Shown here: piece after piece, positions 1 to 14,000 of the stretch | Layout: every line of letters starts with the position of its first letter | How positions within the stretch are numbered: the first letter of the stretch is position 1 | DNA from: Strongylocentrotus droebachiensis | Lineage: Eukaryota; Echinodermata; Echinoidea; Camarodonta; Strongylocentrotidae | NCBI GenBank assembly: GCA_035222895.1 | Contig: JAVYIG010000708.1 | Location: 372,001 to 436,000 of the forward strand | DNA length: 64,000 nucleotides | Direction of reading: 5' to 3' | Translations under genes and position numbers: made by a program | Notes under the pieces: generated by a model | Databases searched by the model: none | The model's input: only the letters and a program-made list of their open reading frames with translations | Told to the model about the DNA's origin: nothing

Positions 1-278
1 TCAATCGGAATGTTGTAATTACATCAGTACCACCTCCAACCTAGTAATCTACCAAAAAAGATTGTAACTAATAGTCTAAAAAATCTTTGGCAATAAAAAA
101 GAAGAAAAAAAGAAGCCAGATTAAAAATATATTTGAATGAAACAACACTTGTTCACCACAATTTAAGAGAATGAGACCTTTGTCGCATTCACAGCATCTT
201 CACAATTACGAGCCAAAGTAAATGAATCTATAATATGACAAATTCTTCCACAGAGTTCATCTTTAGAAGGGATTTTGG
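1..278 (-). other. ARID1 3' untranslated region (partial)
   Basis: This stretch follows the TGA stop of ARID1 on the minus strand. It is AT-rich and non-coding. I see no AATAAA or ATTAAA on the minus strand here, so the polyadenylation site is probably outside the window. Confidence 0.7.
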
Positions 279-2023
279 TCAAAGTGCCAATTCGAATAAC
301 GCACTTGCTACCCTCTCCTTGACTTCAGAGTCTAAGAGAGGTGACATGGAGAGATTAAGCAGTCTGTTCTGGTGCTGAAGGAAGAGAGCCTTGTTGGCTG
401 GGATACGAGCCAAGCTTGCAAGGGCATCAGCGGCCCTACGCATCATGTCGTGACTGGGTTTGGCTAGGTCAGGGTTTATCATGTGAGGCGTGTTCTTCTC
501 GCAGGACATGGTATACTCGCTATCCTCAATATAGCGCAAGAGGAATGAGACAATAGAGTTCTTGGTGGCGATGGCACGGCTGGCCTTCATGTCCGACCTA
601 GCTATATTGCTGAGAAGGACTAGCGAGAGCTCCCGCATGACTGGATCCGAGCGTTCACCGAGGTACTGGGTCAAGGTGGAGTAGAGTCGCTCAAGTCTGT
701 GGAACGGCGGAGTGGCAAGGATCATGTCCACGTTATTCTCTTGGATACTAAGCTTCGCGAGAGCCTCGATGGCCAATCTCTGAGGGGTTAGGGGCGAGTC
801 GCTGGACATGGTCGGGAAAGGATCCAGGGCACATGCAGACACACACACCGCCCAATGCAGAAGTCCATCCAGCATGGGTAGAGTCACGCTTTCAACGTAT
901 TTAGACATGTCGAGGACACCACCCAAGTTGGTGATGGTGACCAGTGCGTTCTCCCGCATGCACTCGAGGTAATCAGACCACCAACGATGAGAGTTGGTAA
1001 TGGGGCACTCCAGATCAAGGTCTTCCTGGTCATCACGGTCATAGGTTTGTGGCAACTCCTTTCTGCGAGGATGACTATGATGTAGAAGAAGGATGCGACT
1101 GAGCACTGTAATGAGACCAGGATGTTTAGCCATCTCCTGATCATTACCTGGTATGAAGGACAAGCTCCGAATAATGTTGGAGATGCAGACGCAACGCTGT
1201 CCAAATGATGTTTGCACATCGGACGTCGTCACCAGTGAAGGGGTATCATTGACAAACTGCTCTTCATCTTCCAGCACTACTTCCCCATTCTTTTTCTGCG
1301 ATTCAGACACATATGTAACATGCTTCTCCTCCTCCGCTACATCGATATCTCTGATTGCCTTCAGTTCTTCGCTACAATGTCTTAACCACTCTATGGTCGT
1401 TTGTCTTCCATCGTTATTCTCTTTGTCCTCGTCCGATTCAATCCTCTCAAAAACACACAAAATATGTTTGGTCATTTCTCCCCCGCCTTCCTGCCAGTGT
1501 AACGACCCAGCATCGAACCCTTCGTGCACGTCCCACTCCTGGTGGTTGCGGAAGAATCCACTTTGAACTCCATCAAACTTGATGGGTTTTGTTTTGTCCA
1601 CACCACGCAACCTCTCCACATCAGCACAATCTGCTGCTTCCTCAAGAAGCTCTGCTTCAGTCTTATCCGTTGTGCTATTCTCATTATCCTCCTCAACCTC
1701 GTTCTCCTCGTCTCCATTCTCCTCAACCTTTTCCTCCTCATCCTCTTTCTCTTCCTTGATCTCTGTGTTTGAACATTGGATGCTACGATCCAATTGGCTT
1801 TTAGTCCTAATTTCAAGATCTTCAAAGCAACCAAACATCTCAATCAGGAGAGCTCTGTAGTGTTCACAGACAATTTCCAAGAGTCCTTTCATTTGCTTGA
1901 GATCAAAGTACATAACAGTGTTGTTGTCAAAGAGCAGGACACTCAGAACTTCCAGAGCCCAGGTGGTCTCTGCTAACAGGCCCGACTTCAAGGACATCAT
2001 CAGTTTCCAAGCCTCCACAGCAC
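279..2023 (-). CDS. ARID1: ARID1 exon 17, BAF250_C domain and stop (residues 2188-2768)
   Basis: This 1745-bp terminal coding exon starts GAVEAWKLMMSLKSGLLAE and ends FELAL-TGA. An acidic run (Glu/Asp, about residues 2240-2275) splits the conserved part, as in vertebrate ARID1. Diagnostic strings include TWALEVLSVLLFDNNT, RCVCISNIIRSLSF, PMLDGLLHWAVC, NNVDMILATPP and MMRRAADALASLARI. This is the armadillo-like C-terminal domain that binds the BAF core. Conservation is high and no break is visible. Confidence 0.97.
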
Positions 2024-5000
2024 CTAGCATAACAAAGGAAACACAAAGAGTGTGTCAAGTCAAAATGTTCTCAAAGAAAAGAGAGACCAAGATATGGATC
2101 CTGAAATTCATATGCCTAATACCTCTTTCACAGCTACAAGGCAACTCTACACCAAGTAATTCTGGCCATTTAGGATAATGTATTTTTTCTTCAGTCTGCT
2201 GATGGTCTGGTGTCGGTCTCATAGGTGTGACAGAGGTACAAAAGTAGGAACTACCAAAACAGAACTTCACCTATTTGGTGTGAATTACCTTCAAACTAAA
2301 ATAATTGGGATTGTAGATGTCATGAAGACTGTAAAACAACTTTTACCACCTAAGGACTTTATATTATCAACAAGACAGGGACAGTTATATTTGTCTACCA
2401 ATAAGCATCGAGTCAAGAACTATCAATAAGTTCAACTTTTGCCAGTGCACTAATCACCCCATTAATCATTTATACATAGCTCATTACTTTCTGCTAAGAG
2501 AAATATAAAAGGTCATCTGAAGTTATTACTCACCGATTTCTTTACTTGATCTGCGTTTGGTTTTGACAACAATGGGTTGTGTGGCCTCCACTGAATCTGG
2601 CGGGAAGATCATCTCTTTCTTCTGCTGGGAGGATGCATAGACCGGTTGCTGTGGCTTGTGAGGTTTCATCCCCTGCATGCTTGAGATGGGATGAGGGTGA
2701 TGGCTTCCACCACGAGGGGGCATTCCCTGAGTGAGGACAGAGTGGAGCGTCCTCGCCCCACCAAATGGAGCCTGCTGGTTCATGATCCCACCTCCCCCTG
2801 GACGCTGCTGGACACTGCCCCAGGATGGAGAAGGGCCTAGTCCGGAGTGGCTGGAGGCCGGCGGTGGAGGCATCCCTTTGCCGTATCCTTCTGGTGGAAT
2901 CCCGTCTCGCTTAGCACCTTGATCAGAGGGAAAGGGATAGTTAGAATTGAGCCAGCCTGGTTCCCCCCTCATAGGAGGGCCTGGACCAGGGATATTGCGA
3001 GGTGAAGGGGTAGGGGCGTGTCTCTGGTTGTACATGTCCATCGGTGGACCGTCCATGCTGGAGCTAGTTGGTGGCCAGGGTCCAGAATCATTGAAATACG
3101 GCGGGTGATACGAGTTTACAGGATTACCTAGGGCTGTGCAAAGGAATGGAGCAAGCAACAAAAAACAAAAAGAATGGAAATAACGGCACATCAGATTTTT
3201 AATTCATCACTTATTTCAAAAAAATTGACTGAATCAAGACTTGCTATAAGGAGCACCCTAACCTATTCATAAATCTAATTTGCAGATCCAATTGTGCTTA
3301 CTAAAGAAAAAGTAGGGCTAAATTCATTTTTTGATGTAGTTCCCGTTTCCCAATAAAATATCACATTAAGTCGTTATTATTAAACCCTTTCATAGAACCT
3401 TTCTTTTACTGTCGTTTTCATGAATTAAAAGCTGATTTTTGTTAAAAGAAAAATCTGTATTTTCAAAAAAAGAACCTTTACTAAGTATGCAATTATCAAT
3501 ACAAACTTTGCATTACCTACTGAACTTATGTCAAAGTTTCTATGGGATTTGGTTTAAGAAAGCCACACAAGCCTATATAATGAGTAAGTCAAATGTATCT
3601 ATGGAAATTTCTCTTTTTATGAGGAAGTGTAATGGTTAGTTAACTGCAACCTAGATGTGCCAATATACCAAATAGAAAGAAGAGGTTATGGAAATATTTG
3701 CGAGAAGCAAAAAAGTTAGAATGTTTGCAAGTTTGGAGAGAAAGAGATAAAAGGAGAGCACTGACATATACAGAGGAAGAGATCACATTGTATGACAGGT
3801 GAAAGGAGCAGGCATTATCTAGAATGAAGGGAAAACTACATATTTGTTAGTGATTTGTTAGATAAACAAACGTGTTAAAGTCCACTCAGAAATGAGACAC
3901 TGAGTCAAAAACTGCTGCCGCATAGGAAACGCTTTCTAATGTGTATCCAAAAGTCAGGATGCAATGTACAGGTGAAACAAAATTCATTGCAGTGTCAAAC
4001 ATTGGTCCAATGTGTACTAATGTCATCTAAGTGATAAATACAAAAGTAAGAAGCACAATAAGCTTTTATAATTTCGTTTTGCTGTAGAAAGCTTCCTGAG
4101 GTGGTTTACTACCGTATTTCTGAATAGGAGTTAGACAAAATTATTTGCAGTAAATTTGTTTACAACTAACCCTCCCAACTTAAATGGGAAATGTGGCACA
4201 AGTGAATACAGAATGATGTTGTTGTAAATTAGAGTACATTTCACTTTGAAGCTAACCAAAAAGAATGTCAACAAATGGTCACAAAATAACCTTTTAAAAA
4301 TGTATATCATCTTCTTAGCAACACTTGTATCATGGGTATTGTGTACTGTTAAATCAACAGATTTACTGCAAATAATTTCATTTCAAGCACAAATTCATCA
4401 ATTGCAAGTAGGTAAGGAAGGAAGATGGAAAGAAACATGTTAAGTCTATGAAAGACATCAAATGCAGGAATGGAGGAAGGCCGTCACACTGGAAGGAAAA
4501 TGAGGGTGTTTTGGAAGCAAAGAGTGGTGTGTGAGAGGTTTTATGGATGAAGAATCAAACAGTATACATGATTAGAATAAGTACATTTCCAAACTTAAAG
4601 TGTATTTGTCACATTCCACCTTAATTGGAAAAATGAAATTGTCTGTTTTCCTTTAAAAATAAATTTATTTGAAATTACCCTTGAACAAAAGGTGGGATCT
4701 GAAAATTATCTTCGTTGTATGTTAGTAGATAAGACACCAATGTTTTATCCAAATTTGGCAGAATATCATGTTAATTGCTAAATGTTTCATGTAGTATCTA
4801 GATAATATCTAAATGACTAAGCAGGAAATGTTTCTTCCACTAAGGTATGTATGAAATACTAATGCCACTTACAAAATGTTAATTATCAAAGCAGCAGTAC
4901 AGTTGGAATAAAATATGAACGTGCTACATATCTAAGTTAAATAGGGAATTCATTGACCTTATTAGAGGTTTAAACTATCATGAATTATCATACTTTTGCC

Positions 5001-8000
5001 TTTAAAGGTAATACAAAGTTTTGGTATGGGGTCATGAATTTGGTTCAAATGAACATATTGGAAGCATATGCGATCCTACAATATTCAGTGATCGTTGTCA
5101 CGGTTGAAATCGAGTCTAAAGTTAGGAAATTGTAAACAATACACTCTTTATGTTGTATAGCTTCCTCTCAAGGTCAATATATTAATTGAGCAATTAAACA
5201 ATGTTTCACGACTAAAATCGACCGATAAGCTTCCCGTTTGAAAATTATATATCACAACTACATATTCTGAGATTTTCATGGTCGCAGCTACCATCGTACG
5301 GCCGTAGGCGCTATTTGAAATTTATCAAAATTTACCGGGAGCACCAGTAAATTTTTATATTTAATATTTCTCTAAAGCCAAAGTGTTTTAGGGGCTGAAT
5401 TTTGTAGTGATTTTAATACATCCACAGGGGCATCCAAATATATCAAAATTGTAAAAAAATCACTTCCAGCCAATTTTCAAAATTTCCCAAAACTTTGCAT
5501 TACCTTTAATATCAATAAATCAGTAATCAATAATCCACTAGTTAGCATTCCAAATTTCAAGCAGTTGAGAACAGCAGCATGTAAGGGTACTGGTAAAAAT
5601 ATGAGATACCCAGTTCATGAGTCGAGTGCTCCATTTTTTGCATTTCATGAAGTCTTGCATTAGAATTTACCCTCACATTTTTACACAGTACTCTACCCAC
5701 ACTTAAGACTGATACATCGGTCAAATCACCCAGACAAACAGACCTCACAATTTGTAATTGCATTACCCCCAATGGCCAGAAATTGGTTGGTCTGAAGACC
5801 ATGAGGGGTTTGTTTTGATTTAGTGTGGAGTCGGCTTGAAATTCGTAGGAGTGACTGAGGTACGAAACTTACCAGGGCCATGAGGGGGGTGTGGTGGTTG
5901 TTGTCTGTCGTTGTACACGGGCGGGAACGAGCTTGGGCCCAGGGGCCTGTCGCTGCTGCCGTACCCACCCTGGGAGAAGTTTCCCTGCTGCGAGCTGTAT
6001 GGAGGCATACCATGGAAGCCCGGCCCACCGGCGGCGTGGCTCCCGTCACCGTGCTGGCCCATGTAGTCTGGCCGCTTAGGGGGTGGTGGAAAGACATCAC
6101 TCTGTACATACAAAAGAAATCATTGATGTTGGGTATCTCCTTACTTCATCCTAATTCAATTTGAACACCAAAACAATATCAAGAATCAAATTGAATGCCA
6201 TGCATGCATTGGTAATAGGTAGGTATCACTCCTTTTTAATACTTAAATGCTCTTTAGCTTTGCTCTACGCTGCTTTTCACAAAGATGCAAAAAGATATCA
6301 TGTAGTGCATAGCAGGGTTTCAAATGACATTATGTCTACTTGATCACCCAACTACTCATTGGTGGTTGTACATCTGAAGATCTATCACATCAAATAAGGA
6401 TAATCAACTAATCTTGATATCAACTCACCGGTCTTTTCTGAGGAAACTGCATTCTGTGATCATTGCCGAACGGCTGGGGAGGAGGTTGGCCTGACGGAGG
6501 CTGACCACCAGGCTGTGGCTGTGGCTGCTGCTGTTGCTGAGCTGCAGCTGGAGGTCCCGATGGTTGAGAAGTAGCCCCAGCCTGAGGAGACGGCTGTGGT
6601 GGGGTCTGGCCTTTGGGCGGGGTAGGGACCGGTGTAGGTGGCTTCTGTGGTGTCTGCTGCTGTTGCTGCAACTGTGAAGATTGAGCCGCCTGGACACTTG
6701 GGCTGGCCGATGCGGGTGGCTGCTGGCCCTGCTGTTGCTTGGCCGGTGATGGACCAGCTGCCGAGTAGGGCGGGGGCAGGAATGGGGACGAGGAAGCAGA
6801 CGTATGAGAGTCACTGGGCGTGGTAGGCCTGGAGCTGGAGCCAAAGCGGGAAGAAAACGGTGGCTGCGGCTGCTGCGGGTCTAGTGTGGAGGAACTGGAG
6901 AATGGAGGCATCATTGATGGACCTGATGATGGGGGTCCTTGACCTGGACTTGGGGACATGTGTGTCGTAGGTGATGCACTATACCTGTAAAATGGATAAC
7001 ATGGAATGTTAGGTAATGGGTCATTTAGGGGTGACAGATTCCCTCATCATGTATGTCATTTATAAATACAAAATCTTGCAATGAACTTTCGCAAACAAGG
7101 TTTAACCCTATTTAGCCCGGGCTATTTTGAAACTGCATAGCCCGGGGGGGGGCTTCTAAGGCCCCCCCCCCCCCCCCTATGATCTCGGCCGTGAAACGCC
7201 CGATCGCCGCGAAAATTTGCATACATGTCAAGTGAAGTGTATAGAATACTATGGTAATTTCAATTTTTTTGAAAAATTCACTCATTTGCATATTTATGGT
7301 AATTTATGCAAATAAGGTCATTAAATTCACATTTTTGCCCATAAAATCAGACATTATTCATATTTAAGCATTCTTTCTCACTACATATATTTGTTAGACC
7401 ATTTGGAATAATAATACAACACAAAAATTGGAAAAACCAGGGTTATTCCTTATGTTATCTATTGTTTTGATAATTTCTTATGTATTTCTTTGTTTTTTTA
7501 ACTTATGTATTTTATTGTTTTTGTTGTTTTATTTCATTTCTAACTATAATTCAACTATTTTGACCCCAAAATAAACACCTAAAATCTAAACAAGACCAAA
7601 TAACCAATGTTTTACCTCTTTATTTGAAAAATGAGATTTCCATATGTTTTGTACACAAATCACAAAAATGAGCGATTTTCGGGCTGACATGTGAAGACAA
7701 AAGGACACGTGACTTTGTAATGGTAGGTCCGATTTTCGAAAAATTTCTTTCAAAAGTTGCGCAAGACTCGAAAGAAAAAAGTCACAAAATTTCAGTGCAA
7801 GATTTTCTTGCGTTAAAAAATTATCGCGAAAAATGTCGAGGGGGGGGCTTCTCAAGCCCCCCCCGGGCTAAATAGGGTTAAAGAACTAGTGGCTTAACTA
7901 GATTGACCATTTCTTCAGAAAAAATATTCTTAAACTCTTGTCTATAATCTAGACCCTATGTCAATTACATCTTACTCAAGTTCATGCACATAAACGAGTA

Positions 8001-11000
8001 GGTACTAAATGGTTAGGGAACTAGAGCCAAAACTATCATCGTTGGATATAACTTCACCTGTTTTGGTCAAAGTTAGGAGCTCCGGGTGGGTGGTTTCCCC
8101 CAGCATACTGTCCAGCATTGGCCTGGTTCATCGGCCCAGATACCTGGCCACCACCACCACCTCCACCGCTGTAGGGATCCATGCTACCACCCCTTCGTGT
8201 GTAGCTGTTCATTGCGTACGGGTCGTTGCAAGGCATGTTCCTGTTTGGCATGGAATACGGATCTGACTCTCCCGGACCTGGTGGTCCTCCTCCAAAGGGC
8301 ATGTTGTTCACTCCACCCGTAGCCCCCGGGCCACTGGGCGGCCCTCCTCCCATATTGTTCCTAAACGGGTGGTTCATGGCAGCGTGGCTGTTGGGCGGGA
8401 AAGAACCATTCATTGCATTTTGTCCCGGGTAAGGGCCCTGTTGCTGTTGCTGTTGCTGCTGCTGCCCATAGTCCATATCAGAGAACGGGTCACACACCAT
8501 CACACTGTTAGCGGTTAAGTCCCCACCTGGGCCGCCTGGGCCACCCGGGCCCCCTGGACCCCCTGGATGCATGTTACCAGGTACATTGCTGTTGGGCATG
8601 GTGGGGCCACGTGGGCCCATATGTGGACCCATGGGGCCCATGTTGTTTCCATACATGGAAGGCGGGCCATAGCCATGCATCTGGTTTGGCATGGGTGGAA
8701 AGCCTGGCTTGCCTCCCTGAGGACCAAACTGCTGGGAGTAGGGATCACTAGGGCTGGGATGATGATTCATGGCTGCAGCTGCGGCTGCTGCTGCTGCTGC
8801 TGAAATGATTAGAAAATAATTTCATTTTACTTGTTACCAGCATAAGTGGAACTAGATAAAAGAAACTAACAAGTTTTTTTAAAAAGGTGGTTTCAAAAAT
8901 GTTACAATTAATTAGACATCACATTAATACAAATACAACTCTCAGAAATATGATAGAAATTGACTGTCACCTCTCCCACAATTTGGAATAAATAAGTCAT
9001 GGTACTGCAAGTCCTCAATAGGCTCTAATAACTTTTAATTTGTTATTCATTGTAAAACTGATATTAGCGATGACAGGGTAAAACGGAAGAATAAATAAGA
9101 CCAAGGAATATAATGGAGCCATATCCTATGTATAAACAACTTTATTATTTGCAACATACCCACATCTAGTTATCAGATATTACCAAATCCATACCAAATT
9201 TTGAGGAATTGGCACCATTTATTAACAGATTTTGAAGACACAAAATACGAAAGCAACAACTCACATGTGGAGTCTTTGGACTTCTTTGTGGAGGTAGTGT
9301 CGATCTCTGCCAGGATCTGCTGAGGGTCTATACCACCCCTGTCAAAGAGGCACTCGTACGCCAGCAGGTGACGGATGTAGTTCTTCTTGAGTGTGAAGGC
9401 CGCACTGTTGGAGTTACCCACAGCGATCTCGATTGCAATCTGCTTCCATTGCTTGCTCTTGGACACCTGATGGACAGAAGGGCACCCCAAAATAAATAAT
9501 ATGCACTTAATTATCGTATCTATAAGGGTGACCGGGGGGTATTTCATAAAGCTGTGCGTAAAGTTATGAATGACTTTACAAATGATTTAATGGGATGTCT
9601 AAAGTTTTTCCTGACATTTTAACAAAGTGTGACTGTATTTCCCATAATCTCAATTAAATTGTAGCCCAAAATACACTCTGCGAAAGAATATTTTGTTAAT
9701 AATGATAAGGTTAATCTACATCTCCATATTTCAACTTAACATTATGCAATTGAAAGGATGTGAGAATCCCTTTTAGCTCTTCATATCCAGATCATTCGTA
9801 AATTCATGCGTAATTTTAGGCACAGCTTAATGAAACATCCCTCCGGAATGTTTTCTCAGAGTATACCCATCAGTTAAAGATAAATTCCAGTACTGGTAAA
9901 AAACAAAAAATAATTCTCACAGAATCAAACGAAACTTACACTGAATGTTCAAGATTACAAATAAATGACATGTGCCAAACAATTTTGGAAGAAAATGTAT
10001 ACTGGCTGAGTAATGAGCATAGAAAGACAAGGAAATCAAGGTAGTACTAGCCCCGACACCATGTGTGTTGTCCCATATATAGCTTTCTATGTGAGTGATT
10101 GTTACTTTACCAAGACTCGGTCAAATTTATTATGATTTTGATGACTCCAGAACCTTGCAGTGCACACCAATACTTACATGCTACATGATCAACTGTTTCT
10201 GATCCTTTCCACACCTTTTCTTTCACAATGCAATCGCATTACCAGTACTAAAGTTTATCTTTAAGAGCCAAAAGGATGTTCACTCATATACTTAAACACA
10301 ATAATACCCTTCTATCTCTCAGCACACGATACCATATCTCTGTCTATGTCTACATAGCTTCCACTGCATTTAACACCAATGGCTAAACAAAATTCTGTAA
10401 ATTACATATCGACAATACAACCTGGAATCTTGAATCTTGTAAGTAATAACTATTGTTTATATAGCACCTTACCAATAGGAAGTGGCCTACCAAAGCGTTA
10501 GTCTTTTTACCGCACAATATGTAGCACTTAATTTGAATGAAAGAAAATGCTATGAACAATATTTCAAATTTCCTAAAGCATGTACAAATGAGTATAACAA
10601 AGAACCATCAATGTCGTGAAAACAGTATGATGATAGCGATTTTAACAATTAGGACACACTGCCATTTTCCTAGACATGTACCTTCCTCATATAATTTTGT
10701 TCTAGGACATTATGTTTGTACAGAGGGGACTGACGTTCAGACCGTGAAAGACTTCAGCCTGAACGCTAATTGACCTCCATGAAGTGATCTCTCACACACA
10801 GCATTATCAACCTTCACATTGGGTTTGAGAAGGCTGACACAAATAAGCTGGTGTGCAAAGCTATACCTTGTCATTTTATCAATATGCTTGATATTCCACA
10901 CACACCCAGAGATGCCAACCTCTTGACACAAAAAACAGACCGAATATCTTTAAAAATCAGATTTTCACGAAAACTTGATACTACCACTGGCCCGTTGGCG

Positions 11001-14000
11001 CATCTCTGCACACCCATCAATGTACAAGTGAGGATGCCATCACCTACCTTTATAACGCCACCCCTTTCTTTGACAGTGTTGTAGAGCTTGAAGAGATCCA
11101 AGACGTGACTGCTGATCTGGGGCATGGTGCGGATGGGCTGGCCCCTCTCCTCCATCAGCTTGAAGAGACGATCCAGGAACACCCGTCTCTCAGGGTGAGG
11201 GCACAACTCATACAGCTTGTACAACTGTTGCACGGCAAGAAAAGAGATAAACAAGCTCATCATGAGGAGAAAGCTCATACAGTCATAAGTTAGACTGACC
11301 AAGAGAAATGTTACATTTAAATCAGAAAATGAAGACAAAAAAAACATTCTTTGATATAATGTAGAGGTGATATGAGCTGTAAATGAGAACACATTACAAA
11401 TATTGAAAATTTACAGGATAAATTGGTAAACATACTAACTGAGAGAAAGACATTAATCTACATTTGCCACACTCAACCCAGGTTAGGTAAATGGATAGCT
11501 GGTAGGATTATTCCTTGAAATGCACTGTGCGCTCTCAAAACGGCTGCTTGAGCTAAAGCTTGTTGGAAGCGGCATAGGGATGTTATATAAAAACTACACA
11601 AGAACTGAATATTATTGACTTTTTAAATGTATTACCTTCTTAGGCAAGTTTAGATTTGTGAGTTTGCTAGCAGGTTCTGTCGATGCTTGCCCCTTCTTCG
11701 ACTTGGTAGTGGTGGTTGTCGTTGTCGATGGTGCTGTTGTTTTAGGGGTCGCTGCTGGCTGTGGAGTTGGTGGCTGCTGTGGTGTTGGTGGCTGCTGTGG
11801 AGTTGGCGGCTGCTGCGGAGTTGGTGGTTGCTGTGTTTGTGGCAGCTGCTGACCGGGAGGTTGTGGAGGTTGCTGCTGGCCAGGATGCTGTGATGGCGGC
11901 TGCTGCTGGCCTGGATGTTGCTGGCCTGGATGCTGACCTGGATGTTGCTGCGGATGTTGCCCCGGATGTTGCTGCTGCTGTGGATGGTGTAGCTGCTGCA
12001 TCTGTTGTGGATGTTGTTGTTGTTGCGGGTGATGCTGCTGAGGATGAGGAAGGGATTGCTGCTGCTGTTGGTGGTGGTACATGCCAGGGTAGGGAGGGGG
12101 AGGTTGATGTGGCTGCTGCTGTGGGTGCCCTTGTCCTGGCCCCTGCTGCTGCATACCCATCCCAGGGCTAGGGGTGTTGGCCATGTCCTCCTGGGATGAT
12201 TTACTCATGGCGCCTGGTGATGCAAGCGGTGATGGCCTGGAATGGACTGATGGTGGTCTCGACAATACATTCTCCTCCTAGCAAAACACAAACAAAATCT
12301 ATTATTAGCACACACCATCACAAATGCAATTCTAAAAAGATAACTCTGTCCCTTATGAAACAGTTTGATGTATTTTCTCGTTAAAAAAAACGAATACATC
12401 TACAACAGCTCATTAGTTCACTTCTATTCTCTGATATTTTTTTTTCAAAAGAAGACTACAATCTTGAAACACACAAATGAGACACTAAAGCACAACACTG
12501 TATCAGCTTAAAGAGAAGGTTGAGTTCTGGGAAGAGGTGAACAACAATTTGTGAGCATTATCATTGTTATTATGCAAGTGTGGAAGAACATCAGATAAAA
12601 CATGTTCCCTGAAAAGCATGGCTCTTCAAATGCCTTCATATTCTAAATATGGCGTGTTAAAATATGGCGTGTAAAAATCGGGACGGATTTTTACGCCATG
12701 TGTTTGTGTAGTCCTGTATACATCTTTCTGTGTACAGTGTTTTTAACTTTACCAAGACTTTGCTAACTTTCTTATCATTTTGATGATTCCAGTACCTTGC
12801 AATAAACACAAATATTTGTATGCTATATGATCAACCTTTTCTAATCGATTCCACACCGTTTCTTTCACAATGTAATCGCATGACCAGAACTCAACTTCAT
12901 TTTTAAGTACAATACTGTATCAGCTTAACCAGGACAAATTCTAAGAGAAGATGATTGTACAGAGGGGACTGACGTCCAGACCGTAGAAGACTTAAGCCTG
13001 AACGCTAATTATCCTCCATGAAGTGATCTCTCACACACAGCATTATCAACCTTCACATTGGGTTTGAGAAGGTTGACACAAATAAGCTGGTGTGCATATG
13101 GAAAGTTATTGGTTAAAAGAACTACTGTGGTATGATGTCAGTTATATATTTCATGTAGGTTCCACATAGGTAGTCACAATCCTGTTTCTCAACAATGTCC
13201 TGGATTAGTGCCCTCAATAAGATTGCAATTTCAAATCCAACAGATGATTTCTTTTCCAGTTTGTGTCTAATGAAAATGCAGGATGAGCGTAAAACTAAAT
13301 CAATGTACAACGCCTCTGGAAAAAAAAATTCTAACTTTATTTTCAGTACTATGCTCCATCCTACAAGTTTAGAATCAAGATTGAAAACTATTTGTTTTTA
13401 AAGCAAAGCTTGACGTAAGGATAACACACTCATTTTGGAGTCTTGTTTCATACCTATTTTCTGTGTGCACCACGAAATAGAAGTTCTAGATATAGGGCAC
13501 CATAAAATGCCTATAATTATTAAGTCTTTGTTGTTGTTTTGGTTGTTGTTGTTGTATAGATGGAAAGGGAAAAATGTACCTTGATAATCATTTGAGGGGT
13601 TCCTGGAGTGCCAGCGTCTCTACTTGATTCACTGGCCGTGCTGGGCGTTAGTGAGCCGACAGAGGACGCCACTGGAGTTGTGATGCTCTGGGTAACCGAC
13701 GTACTGTTGGTACCTGTAGTCCCATAGGTAGATTTTGGAGGTGGGAGGAAGTAATGAATACAATTAAGCAAGCAGGTTTTTATATGGAAGGGCTGGTTGT
13801 ATGTTATGGAAAAACAAACATCAGTCAAATGCCATTCTCATATTTTGACCTTCTTAGCAAAATAAATAATTTTAACAGCTACTAGTATTCCCCCCCCCCC
13901 CAAGAAAAAAAAGTATATATATATCTTCAAACATCAAAACTATAAAGAGAAAATAAATTGAACATGTTTTTCAATCGGAATGCATTCTATTTCAACTTTG

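Noticed and set aside
11658-12199. Plus-strand open frames rich in Ala, Val, Leu opposite ARID1 exon 10
   Set aside because: They are the mirror of CAG/CCT-rich coding sequence on the minus strand and have no splice or domain support.
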